Origin: Chitinophaga deserti
Lineage (GTDB): Bacteria > Bacteroidota > Bacteroidia > Chitinophagales > Chitinophagaceae
Length of the DNA: 64,000 bases
Assembly: GCF_003149455.1 (NCBI RefSeq)
Contig: NZ_QFFK01000003.1
Location: 588,697 to 652,696 of the forward strand
Reading direction: 5' to 3'
Of this stretch, positions 37,360 to 45,224 are shown one piece after another; the stretch's first letter is position 1, and every line of letters starts with the position of its first letter. The notes under the pieces were generated by a model that had not been told where the DNA came from, did no database searches, and saw only the letters and a program-made list of their open reading frames with translations. The position numbers and the translations under genes were made by a program.

Positions 37360-37769
37360 AGATCTATATAACGGGGCTGATGCTCTTACTCTTCGCAGCA
37401 GCCTCCTGCAAACGCGGGTACGAACCCATCGCCTACGGGAAAGATGCCTGCGCACATTGTAAGATGACCATTATGGACAAGCGCTTTTCCGCAGAGATTG
37501 TAAATCAGAAAGGCCGTGTATTCAAGTTTGACGATATCGTATGCCTCAGGGCATTCACTCAGGAGATCCCCGGCAGTATGATCTTCGTGAATGATTATAC
37601 CGGTAAGCAAGCGGAGCCGTTGAACGCCACTACTGCCGTTTTCCTTCACCACGAAAATTTTAAAAGTCCCATGGCGGGTAACCTCCCTGCATTTGCAGGG
37701 GTGGAAGATGCCGCTGCGCTTAAAGACAGTCTCGGCCTCGAATTGCTCACCTGGGAAACCCTGCCATGA
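37356..37769 (+). CDS. nosL: Copper chaperone lipoprotein NosL
   Basis: Supplies Cu(I) for the CuZ site of NosZ. The 137-aa lipoprotein has the lipobox LLFAAASC (C18). The CAHCKMTIMDKRF block is the family's conserved Cys/Met metal-binding region. A longer frame exists from 37278, but the ATG at 37356 overlaps the upstream stop as ATGA and gives a correct signal, so I choose it. Its own stop again overlaps nosD by ATGA. Confidence 0.95.
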   Translation: MKIYITGLMLLLFAAASCKRGYEPIAYGKDACAHCKMTIMDKRFSAEIVNQKGRVFKFDDIVCLRAFTQEIPGSMIFVNDYTGKQAEPLNATTAVFLHHENFKSPMAGNLPAFAGVEDAAALKDSLGLELLTWETLP

Positions 37770-38992
37770 TACGCATCCTCACCATATTGTCCTTCCTCAT
37801 GCTGCCGGCGGCCGTTTCTGCCACGGTGATCCGCACCGGGCCAGACAGCCTCCTGCAGCATGTCCTGGACAGGGCACGCCCCGGCGATACGATACTTATC
37901 GCCCCGGGTATTTACAAGCAGCACGACATCGTTGTGCGCACCTCCGTTACCATTATCGGGGAAAACTATCCCGTATTCGACGGGGAAGACAAACACCAGC
38001 TGTTCATCATAGCGGCAGACCGGGTCAGTATATCCGGCATTACCGTTCAGCAGACAGGCCGCAGCAGCATGGTAGATATGGCAGGCATCCGCCTCCAGAA
38101 TGTTTCCCGGGTTACGGTCATTAATTGCCGCGTCATCAACACCACCTACGGCATCTATCTCCAGAACAGCAGGAATTGTATCATTACCAATAACGAGATA
38201 AAGTCTTCCGCTACAGACGAGCTGCAATCCGGCAATGGTGTACATGCCTGGAAGTCGGACTCCCTGCTAATCAGGGCTAATAACATCTCCGGGCACCGCG
38301 ACGGTATCTATTTCGAATTCGTAACCGGGTCAGTTATCACCGGTAACAATTCCCAAAACAACGTGCGTTATGGCCTGCACTTCATGTTTTCCCACAACGA
38401 CACTTACATCCGCAATACTTTCCGGCACAATGGGGCAGGCGTTGCGGTGATGTACTCCAAACATGTGGTGATGGTCAGTAACAACTTTGAAGAACACTGG
38501 GGAGATGCCTCATACGGAATATTGCTGAAAGATATCTCCGACAGCAGGATCGAATTCAACCGTTTTGCCCACAACACCATCGGCATTTTCATGGAAGGCA
38601 GTAACCGGATTCATATTATGGCCAATGCCTTTACCGCCAACGGCTGGGCCATGCGCGTACAGGCCAGCTGCGAATCCAATACCATCGAAAACAACAACTT
38701 CCGGGAGAATTCTTTTGATGTGGCTACCAACGGCACATTGATGCTGAACACTTACCGCAACAATTACTGGGATAAATACGAAGGATACGACCTTAACAAA
38801 GATGGTACAGGTGATGTGCCTTACCACCCCGTAAGCGTCTATTCCATCCTTTCGGAAAAGATCCCCACTTCCATGATCCTTTACCGGAGCTTCCTGACCA
38901 ACATTATCGATCAAGCCGAAAAAATAATGCCGTCCATCATCCCCGACCAGCTGCGGGACGACACACCTAAAATGAAAAAATGGAAACTATGA
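37766..38992 (+). CDS. nosD: Nitrous oxide reductase maturation protein NosD
   Basis: Periplasmic right-handed beta-helix protein (408 aa) that works with the NosFY transporter in CuZ assembly. The signal peptide is short (MIRILTILSFLMLPAAVSA). The body is a run of about 22-residue coils of the CASH/NosD type, for example YGIYLQNSRNCIITNNEI and GIFMEGSNRIHIMANAF. Length is typical. It starts within the nosL stop (ATGA), and its stop overlaps the next start in the same way. Confidence 0.95.
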   Translation: MIRILTILSFLMLPAAVSATVIRTGPDSLLQHVLDRARPGDTILIAPGIYKQHDIVVRTSVTIIGENYPVFDGEDKHQLFIIAADRVSISGITVQQTGRSSMVDMAGIRLQNVSRVTVINCRVINTTYGIYLQNSRNCIITNNEIKSSATDELQSGNGVHAWKSDSLLIRANNISGHRDGIYFEFVTGSVITGNNSQNNVRYGLHFMFSHNDTYIRNTFRHNGAGVAVMYSKHVVMVSNNFEEHWGDASYGILLKDISDSRIEFNRFAHNTIGIFMEGSNRIHIMANAFTANGWAMRVQASCESNTIENNNFRENSFDVATNGTLMLNTYRNNYWDKYEGYDLNKDGTGDVPYHPVSVYSILSEKIPTSMILYRSFLTNIIDQAEKIMPSIIPDQLRDDTPKMKKWKL

Positions 38993-39717
38993 TCCAGATA
39001 GATAATCTTACCAAATCGTTTGGCAAGTTCAGAGCGCTCGACGGAATAGACCTTCATCTGGAAAAAGGACAGGCTGTTTCGCTTCTCGGCCCCAATGGCT
39101 CAGGAAAAACCACCCTTATTAAATCCATCCTTGGCCTGGTGATCCCCGAGAAAGGGTCTATCACTATCAACGGCCAGCTCATCCGTAATAATCCGGCCTA
39201 TCGCGCCAACATCGGCTATATGCCCCAGATAGGGCGTTACCCGGATAATATGACCATTGAGCAGGTGATACATATGATCAAAGACATCCGGAAAGAGCAA
39301 ACGAACTACGACGAAGAGCTGTACCATAGCTTCGGGATAGACAAAATCAAACAGAAGAAGATGCGCACCCTTTCCGGCGGAACGCGCCAGAAGGTGAGCG
39401 CGTGCATCGCATTCCTCTTCTCCCCCGACATCTACATCCTCGACGAGCCTACCGCAGGGCTGGACCCGGTGGCTAACGAGTTGTTGAAAGATAAGATCGC
39501 CGCGGAATGTGAACGGGGCAAACTGGTGCTGATTACCTCACACGTACTAAGCGACCTCGACGGGCTGACCAGCCACATCATTTACCTGCAGGACGGGAAG
39601 CTGATGTTCCATGAAAGCATCGGGCAATTACAGGAACGCACCGGAGAAAAGAAACTGAATAAAATCATCGCTAATATTCTGACCAATGCTGACAGTAAGC
39701 AAATATGTATTTCTTGA
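38989..39717 (+). CDS. nosF: ABC transporter ATPase NosF
   Basis: ATPase (242 aa) of the NosDFY maturation complex. Walker A is GPNGSGKTT, the signature LSGGTRQK and Walker B IYILDEPTAGLDP. Two starts are possible, 38980 and 38989; the second forms an ATGA overlap with the nosD stop, as at the two junctions upstream, so I prefer it. It overlaps nosY by 32 bases. Confidence 0.94.
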   Translation: MIQIDNLTKSFGKFRALDGIDLHLEKGQAVSLLGPNGSGKTTLIKSILGLVIPEKGSITINGQLIRNNPAYRANIGYMPQIGRYPDNMTIEQVIHMIKDIRKEQTNYDEELYHSFGIDKIKQKKMRTLSGGTRQKVSACIAFLFSPDIYILDEPTAGLDPVANELLKDKIAAECERGKLVLITSHVLSDLDGLTSHIIYLQDGKLMFHESIGQLQERTGEKKLNKIIANILTNADSKQICIS

Positions 39718-40453
39718 TCTGCTGAAAAACAGGTCTATACTCGTATACACCGCGGTATTGGCTATTCTGTCTTTCACCCTGCTGGGGCTGGATGGGAACA
39801 GTGCCAAAGGCTTGCTGAGCCTGCTGAACATCACATTATTGTTTGTTCCGGTGATTACCACCTTGTTTTCCGCCATTTACTTTTTTAACTCGCTGGAGTT
39901 CATTGAACTGCTGTTATCACAGCCGGTGAAGCGTACAGGCATCCTGCTTTCAGAATATGCCGGGATGGCATTATCGCTTTCCGCCGCATTTGTAGTGGGG
40001 GTGGGCGCTCCGCTGATGGTGTTGTTACCTATAGGGGCTTCTTTTGTACTGATATTGACCGGTGTATTGCTGACTTTCATCTTTACCTCCATCGGCCTAC
40101 TGATATTCGTCATTTCCCGGGATAAGACCCGTGGCATTGGGGCAGCCATTATTGTTTCGCTGTTCTTTACCCTGCTGTTCGACGGATTGATGATGGCATT
40201 CATTTTCTCCTTCAGTGATTACCCGATTGAGAAAGCGGTGGTGGGTATGATAAGCCTGAACCCGGTAGATCTGGCTCGCATCCTTATGCTGCTGCAGCTG
40301 GATGTGGCGGTGCTGATGGGATATTCCGGGGCATTGTTCAAAGATTTCCTGGGATCATCTGCGGGCAGTATCTACTCCGTGGTATGTATGCTGTTGTGGA
40401 TAGTGGCCCCCTTAATGCTGGCATTGCGGATATTCCGGAAGAAAGACCTGTAA
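39686..40453 (+). CDS. nosY: ABC transporter permease NosY
   Basis: Permease (255 aa) with six predicted membrane helices, including YTAVLAILSFTLLGL, ILTGVLLTFIFTSIGLLIFV and AIIVSLFFTLLFDGLMMAF. It pairs with NosF to move a sulfur species or drive NosD-dependent CuZ assembly. It is the last gene of the plus-strand run and ends only eight bases from the convergent rrf2 stop, so little space is left for a terminator. Confidence 0.93.
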   Translation: MLTVSKYVFLDLLKNRSILVYTAVLAILSFTLLGLDGNSAKGLLSLLNITLLFVPVITTLFSAIYFFNSLEFIELLLSQPVKRTGILLSEYAGMALSLSAAFVVGVGAPLMVLLPIGASFVLILTGVLLTFIFTSIGLLIFVISRDKTRGIGAAIIVSLFFTLLFDGLMMAFIFSFSDYPIEKAVVGMISLNPVDLARILMLLQLDVAVLMGYSGALFKDFLGSSAGSIYSVVCMLLWIVAPLMLALRIFRKKDL

Positions 40454-40461
40454 CCGCTGTA

Positions 40462-40914
40462 TTATTTGGTTTTGATCTGCCGGTTATTGATAACGATCTT
40501 TCCTTTACCGGATTCGTTGGCAAGATCCTGGATGGTGGTTTTCTCAAACATCTGACGTAGTTGGGCCTTGATATAGCGGTATTGTTCATGCATGGGGCAT
40601 GGCCTCGATTCTGAGCATTCTTTAAGGCCCAGCACACATTTAGTGATAATACCATCTTCCCCTACCGCTTCCAGCACAGCGCGTACGGGGAGTTTACGGG
40701 CGGCGTCTGTCAGGTAAAACCCGCCGTTAGGGCCACGTACGGAGCTCACCACGCCGTTGTTCTTTGTCAGCAGCTGCAGGATCTTAGCGGTAAAAGATTG
40801 GGGAGAATCAATCGCAGTAGCGATCTCATCTATCCCGAGCTTATTGTCTTCCGAGCCTTTCAACGCAATGTAAATGGTAGCCCGGAGCGCATATTCCGCA
40901 GATTTTGAAAGCAT
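40462..40914 (-). CDS. Rrf2-family transcriptional regulator (possible NO sensor)
   Basis: Fe-S-type regulator of 150 aa. An open frame extends to 41076, but MLSKSAEYALRATIYIAL is the standard Rrf2 start, so I use 40914. The winged helix occupies residues 1-80, with the recognition region around SPQSFTAKILQLL and SSVRGPNGGF. Three cysteines in CVLGLKECSESRPC can hold a cluster, as in NsrR and IscR. It follows queD by 28 bases on the minus strand. A candidate operator lies in the queD promoter region and another at the RIC gene, so autoregulation and control of NO repair are likely. Confidence 0.9.
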   Translation of the reverse strand: MLSKSAEYALRATIYIALKGSEDNKLGIDEIATAIDSPQSFTAKILQLLTKNNGVVSSVRGPNGGFYLTDAARKLPVRAVLEAVGEDGIITKCVLGLKECSESRPCPMHEQYRYIKAQLRQMFEKTTIQDLANESGKGKIVINNRQIKTK

Positions 40915-40942
40915 AAATAGTTGCGATTTGACTGCAAAATAA

Positions 40943-41368
40943 TCATAAAACCCATTCCGCATACGAATCGGCAGTTTCAAACAGCTGGAGCCGGGCCAAT
41001 AAAACACCTGCAGGCAGCTTTTCACGGATGCTGTTGCGGATGAAAATAAGCAGATTCTCGGCAGAAGGCTCGGCATCCATCACCACCAGGTTCTCCTCTT
41101 CAGACTCTGCCGGATGTGCAGCCAGGAAATCAGGAGACACTACCAGCCGGTGATCGAGACGGCGGATGACGGCGTTGTTCACCAGTTCTTTCAGATCACG
41201 GAAGTCTAATAAAATGCCCGGCGCCGGGAAATACCGCTCCGGCTCCGCCTCCGCCCGAACCGTAACATGCAGTTGGTACGAATGCCCATGAATATGCCTG
41301 CAGGCACCGTTATAACCATGTAAGGCATGTGCCGTTTCAAAGCGGAAAATCTTAGTTACCTGTATCAT
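40943..41368 (-). CDS. queD: 6-pyruvoyl-tetrahydropterin / 6-carboxy-tetrahydropterin synthase family (QueD-like)
   Basis: Zinc enzyme of the T-fold family (141 aa). Zn ligands are the early His of TAHAL and the two in HIHGHSY; the catalytic Cys is in CRHIHGH (C-x3-HGH as in QueD). LDHR and PSAENL complete the family motifs. It may make 6-carboxytetrahydropterin for queuosine or a pterin cofactor; no other queuosine gene is near. It is the first gene of the queD-rrf2 pair, with a good -7 box at 41383-41390 (minus). Confidence 0.87.
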   Translation of the reverse strand: MIQVTKIFRFETAHALHGYNGACRHIHGHSYQLHVTVRAEAEPERYFPAPGILLDFRDLKELVNNAVIRRLDHRLVVSPDFLAAHPAESEEENLVVMDAEPSAENLLIFIRNSIREKLPAGVLLARLQLFETADSYAEWVL

Positions 41369-41382
41369 TTATTTTCTTTCTG

Positions 41383-41390
41383 CAAAGTTA
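41383..41390 (-). promoter_or_regulatory. -7 box of the queD-rrf2 promoter
   Basis: TAACTTTG on the minus strand, an exact TAnnTTTG match. The operator at 41398-41415 begins eight bases upstream and would block the -33 region. Confidence 0.6.
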
Positions 41391-41397
41391 AATAAAT

Positions 41398-41415
41398 AAA
41401 GACTATTTTATCTTT
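41398..41415. promoter_or_regulatory. Operator between queD-rrf2 and the 594-aa gene (likely Rrf2-family site)
   Basis: AAAGA-CTATTTTA-TCTTT, matching the 33024-33041 site at 16 of 18 bases with both differences kept symmetric. It lies almost midway between two -7 boxes, TAACTTTG (minus, 41383-41390) and TAACTTTA (plus, 41422-41429), so one site could control both transcripts. Confidence 0.72.
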
Positions 41416-41513
41416 TTTCAATAACTTTACACTGCCAAACCGAAGCAAACATCATTCAGCAGCATTCGTCCAAACACAGGCGGCAGGCTGCATTCCTTCA
41501 ACAATCCGATTTT

Positions 41514-43298
41514 ATGGTGCATCAATTTCACATCCCTGTAATGGGGCTGGCTTACACAATCGACAGTCCGGTTAAAGTGGCCCGTTTCGGTATTTCCTCA
41601 GTAATATCCATCATTGAAGACCGCCTGATCGAGATGATGCGCAAACATTACTACACGGAGCGCAACGAGCCTTATGAACCGATTTCTACCAAAGAAGAAG
41701 ACTACCGCGCCCGGCGCATCACTGATTACCTCAACCTGGTGAACCGCATGGTACAGGAGCAGGTCGAAAAGTTACGTTCTGCGGCTTTTGAAACAGGGTC
41801 GGAAATCGTTAAATATTTTGAAATGCTGCCGGAAGAAAGTACACTGAAGCAGCTATACCTGCAGTTTACCTCCACAAATAATGCAGACTCGCGGTCGACT
41901 ATCGAAGCGAAGCTGCGCAGCCTCATACAACCGGGAAGCATTGATGTGAACATCATGACCAAAACCGATAAGAATAACTACGGTGCTGATGGCAACCTGC
42001 TGGAAGATGGTTCCGATGCTGTGGCAGCATTGCGTGGCTATGCCAACAGTAATCTTACAGGCTCCTCCATTGTATTCTCCGCAGGTATGAATCCCCGCTT
42101 ATACAGTTACCTTGAAAAGTGCCGGGACTTTGATGCAGACGAGAACGGCGTGCTCCGTAAAAAGGTGATCGTGAAGGTCAGTGATTACCGATCCGCACTT
42201 ATACAGGGTAAGTTCCTTGCCAAGAAGGGCATCTGGGTAAGTGAGTTCCGCATTGAATCGGGCCTTAACTGCGGTGGACATGCATTTGCAACTGATGGTA
42301 TGCTGATGGGCCCAATACTCGAAGAGTTCCGCGCCGGAAAGAATGAACTTACCAGCGCACTGTTCCAGCTTTATAGCGATGCACTTGGTAAGCGGGGCGC
42401 TCCTGTTCCTGCAGAACCACCGGCGATGTTAATTTCCGCACAGGGCGGTATCGGCACCTTTGCCGAGCACACCATGCTCCGGGAATACTATCAACTTAGC
42501 ACCACGGGCTGGGGTACCCCTTTCCTTCTCGTGCCGGAAGCTACCACGGTAGATGACAGCACCCTTGAAAAGCTCAGTAAAGCCAAAGCGGAAGATGTGG
42601 AGCTGAGTAATAACTCTCCCATGGGTGTTAGGTTCCATTACCTCAAAGGCCTGGATGGCGAAACAGAACGCCTCCAGCGTATCCGTGATGGCAAACCGGG
42701 CAGCCCCTGTACGGAAAAACACCTGTCTTTCAACACAGAGTTTACCGAACACCCCATCTGCACCGCCTCCATTCAATACCAGCGCCTGAAGCTCAACCAG
42801 CTGCAGAAGGCACAGCTCCCCGAAGCAGAATACAATGCACAGACAAAGCTGCTTTTCAGCAAAGAATGCCTCTGCACCGGCCTCAGCAATGCAGCCGCGC
42901 ACGTCTACAATACCACGCTCGTTAAAAACCAGCGTTCCATTACCATATGCCCTGGTCCTAATATTGCCTTTTTCAGTAAAGTGGTTTCCCTGCAGGAAAT
43001 GACGGATCACATTTACGGGCGAACCAATGTGATTGAAGCACCCAACCGTCCGCACATGTTCATCAATGAGCTGCGCCTGTACATCACTTACCTCGCAGAA
43101 CAACGGCGAAACTGTAATGATGTCAAAACATCCAGGCAGCTGGACGGCTTTCACAGTAACCTCCTGCAAGGCATAGCCTATTACCGTGACATGCACAACA
43201 AAGGCATTATCCGCGACGAAAACTTCGCTCCAATGCTGAACGAGGCCGAATCTCAACTGGAAGAAATAAAATGCACCATACCTGCTGCTATCCTGTGA
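41514..43298 (+). CDS. Conserved-looking protein of unknown function with Cys motifs
   Basis: Cytoplasmic protein of 594 aa, no signal peptide or membrane helix, that I cannot name. Notable segments are ARFGISSVISIIEDRLIE near the start, a Gly-rich GLNCGGHAFATDG (about 251-263), SAQGGIGTFAEHTMLREYY (about 308-326) and KECLCTGLSNAAA (about 450-462). Seven cysteines (203, 253, 399, 416, 452, 454, 479) include a C-x-C and could bind a metal or Fe-S cluster. The GGH and QGGIGT segments weakly recall FMN-binding TIM barrels such as nitronate monooxygenases, but this is not firm. It shares an operator with the RIC gene and with rrf2, so a role in NO or nitro-compound stress is my inference. Confidence 0.7.
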   Translation: MVHQFHIPVMGLAYTIDSPVKVARFGISSVISIIEDRLIEMMRKHYYTERNEPYEPISTKEEDYRARRITDYLNLVNRMVQEQVEKLRSAAFETGSEIVKYFEMLPEESTLKQLYLQFTSTNNADSRSTIEAKLRSLIQPGSIDVNIMTKTDKNNYGADGNLLEDGSDAVAALRGYANSNLTGSSIVFSAGMNPRLYSYLEKCRDFDADENGVLRKKVIVKVSDYRSALIQGKFLAKKGIWVSEFRIESGLNCGGHAFATDGMLMGPILEEFRAGKNELTSALFQLYSDALGKRGAPVPAEPPAMLISAQGGIGTFAEHTMLREYYQLSTTGWGTPFLLVPEATTVDDSTLEKLSKAKAEDVELSNNSPMGVRFHYLKGLDGETERLQRIRDGKPGSPCTEKHLSFNTEFTEHPICTASIQYQRLKLNQLQKAQLPEAEYNAQTKLLFSKECLCTGLSNAAAHVYNTTLVKNQRSITICPGPNIAFFSKVVSLQEMTDHIYGRTNVIEAPNRPHMFINELRLYITYLAEQRRNCNDVKTSRQLDGFHSNLLQGIAYYRDMHNKGIIRDENFAPMLNEAESQLEEIKCTIPAAIL

Positions 43299-43329
43299 TT
43301 ACCTGCCTATGATCCCTATACCATGAAAA

Positions 43330-43359
43330 AAGGCCTTGCCGCCAGTGCAGCAAGGCCTT
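43330..43359 (+). terminator. Terminator of the 594-aa gene
   Basis: Perfect stem AAGGCCTTGC / GCAAGGCCTT with a ten-base loop, preceded by an A-run. The tail is C/T-rich rather than pure T. Confidence 0.75.
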
Positions 43360-43507
43360 CCCCTTCCTGTCATCCTACTATGCAGGGCTTAAGCTTCCTG
43401 AATTAAATAGATTTACATTTCAGTCCCAAATTCGGCCACCCGGTCTGCCCCCTGTGCTGTTTCCGGAAAACAAAGCGCAAATTGCATACAGATAATAATT
43501 CCCAGTT

Positions 43508-44032
43508 ATGCAGGAAGAAATATTCACCGTCAGAGATGCCCGTCCCGGAGAGGAGAAAGCTGCCGGACAACTCATGGTATCAGTCTATTCATCGCTCGAA
43601 GGCTTCCCCGGCATTTCTGAGCAGCCGGCCTATTATGCCATGCTGGTGAATGTGGGCGAATTCTGTTCACGGCCCGGCGCCTCCTTGATACTGGCACTCG
43701 ATGCAGAAGGGCAGATTGGCGGGGCTGTTGTTTACTTCGGGGATATGAAGCAATATGGCTCCGGGGGCAGCGCCACAATGGAAACTGATGCCGCTGGTTT
43801 CCGCCTCCTTGCCGTGGATCACGAATACCGTGGACTGGGCATAGGAAAGCTGCTGGTGGAATCCTGTATCTCCAGAGCGCGGGAACAGGGACGCAGCCAG
43901 GTTATTATACACTCAACGCAGTCCATGAAAACCGCCTGGAAGATGTATGAGAAAATGGACTTCCGGCGGTCAGAGGATCTTGATTTCCTGCAGGGCAGCC
44001 TGCCTGTGTTTGGGTTCCGGCTCTTGTTATAG
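43508..44032 (+). CDS. GNAT family N-acetyltransferase
   Basis: Acetyltransferase fold of 174 aa. The acetyl-CoA loop is in VDHEYRGLGIGKLLVESC (R/Q-x-x-G-x-G/A pattern: RGLGIG). The flanking strand LLAVDHEY and the C-terminal AWKMYEKMDFRRSEDL are typical of family members that act on small molecules. The substrate is unknown. It stands alone between two terminators. Confidence 0.87.
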   Translation: MQEEIFTVRDARPGEEKAAGQLMVSVYSSLEGFPGISEQPAYYAMLVNVGEFCSRPGASLILALDAEGQIGGAVVYFGDMKQYGSGGSATMETDAAGFRLLAVDHEYRGLGIGKLLVESCISRAREQGRSQVIIHSTQSMKTAWKMYEKMDFRRSEDLDFLQGSLPVFGFRLLL

Positions 44033-44075
44033 CCTAATGGCATGTACAACAATCCATATTAATTCTTACCATAAA

Positions 44076-44104
44076 AAAAGCCTGTGCATCACGCACAGGC
44101 TTTT
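44076..44104 (-). terminator. Terminator of the OmpA-family gene
   Basis: Perfect 12-bp stem AAAAGCCTGTGC / GCACAGGCTTTT with an ATCAC loop, followed by T-rich sequence on the minus strand. Confidence 0.9.
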
Positions 44105-44125
44105 AATTTCTTAAGTGAAGTTTGC

Positions 44126-45031
44126 TTACTGCTGGGCAGGCTGCGCAGGTTGCGCGGGCTGGCCGGCAGGGGCTTCTGTACTTTCCGGAGCTTTATCGAT
44201 CAGCTCCATGAACTGGTCGAGCTTCGGTGTGATGATGATTTGGGTACGGCGGTTACGTGCCTTACCATCATCGCTGTCGTTGGAAGCAATGGGATTGTAC
44301 TCACCACGGCCGCCAGCGGTCAAACGTTTAGGATCTACACCATAGGTCGTTTGCAGCGACTGTACCACGGAAGAAGCACGCAGGGCGCTGAGGTCCCAGT
44401 TGTTGCGGATGTTCTTCTGACTGATGGGCACATTGTCTGTGTTACCTTCGATCAGCACATCGTAATCGCGGTAGTCTTTAATGATCTTGGCAATCTTACT
44501 GAGGGTTTCACCCGCAACCGGGGAAATCTCATAGCTGCCGGATTTGTACAGCATCTTGTCGGAAAGGGAGATATACACCACCCCTTTCAGTACCTGTACG
44601 TCCACATCACGCAGCTCTTCGCGGCTAAGGGAACGGGTCAGGTTGTTGGTCAGCACCATGTTGAGCGAGTCGCTCTTGTTCTTGGTGTTCACCAGATGCT
44701 GTATGTACTTGTTGGAGGCATTGATTTCATCTACCAGTTTGGAGATGTTTACATTACCCTGACTGGTAGAGTTCAGACATTTATCAAGGGCGGCCTGCAG
44801 TGACCGAAGGCCTGCTTTCTGAGAGGCGATCTGCTCTTCCAAACTACTTACACGCGTGGTAGCGCCTGTCAATTCACGTTGAGCTGTCTGATACTTCCCA
44901 TCCAATGCCCTGTGCTCGTTTTGCAATTCACCATAACTGGTTTGCAGCGCAGCAAATTTTTTATTGCTTACGCAGCCTGTTCCTAATACGGCCAATGCAA
45001 AAACTGATGATAATATAGCTATCGTTCTCAT
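44126..45031 (-). CDS. OmpA-family peptidoglycan-binding lipoprotein
   Basis: Lipoprotein of 301 aa with the lipobox VLGTGC (C20). A long coiled coil (about 25-110) is followed by a C-terminal OmpA/MotB domain with the peptidoglycan-binding blocks LIEGNTDNVPIS, NWDLSALRASSVVQSL and ARNRRTQIIITP. An Ala/Pro/Gln tail of PAQPAQ repeats ends the protein. It probably tethers the outer membrane to peptidoglycan. It is monocistronic with its own terminator. Confidence 0.92.
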   Translation of the reverse strand: MRTIAILSSVFALAVLGTGCVSNKKFAALQTSYGELQNEHRALDGKYQTAQRELTGATTRVSSLEEQIASQKAGLRSLQAALDKCLNSTSQGNVNISKLVDEINASNKYIQHLVNTKNKSDSLNMVLTNNLTRSLSREELRDVDVQVLKGVVYISLSDKMLYKSGSYEISPVAGETLSKIAKIIKDYRDYDVLIEGNTDNVPISQKNIRNNWDLSALRASSVVQSLQTTYGVDPKRLTAGGRGEYNPIASNDSDDGKARNRRTQIIITPKLDQFMELIDKAPESTEAPAGQPAQPAQPAQQ

Positions 45032-45224
45032 ATAACAAAAGTATTAAGACTCATACTGTTACAAAGGTTGTACCAGAATAATTCCGGCACCTATGATACT
45101 AACAATCAATGCTAAAGAAATGTTCAACCGTGGTAATGTGTTACCACACTCCGTGATACAACGCTATATAGCAACAGTAATCGTCTTAAACATGACTTTT
45201 GTCAGGTAATGAGCACCTGCCACC

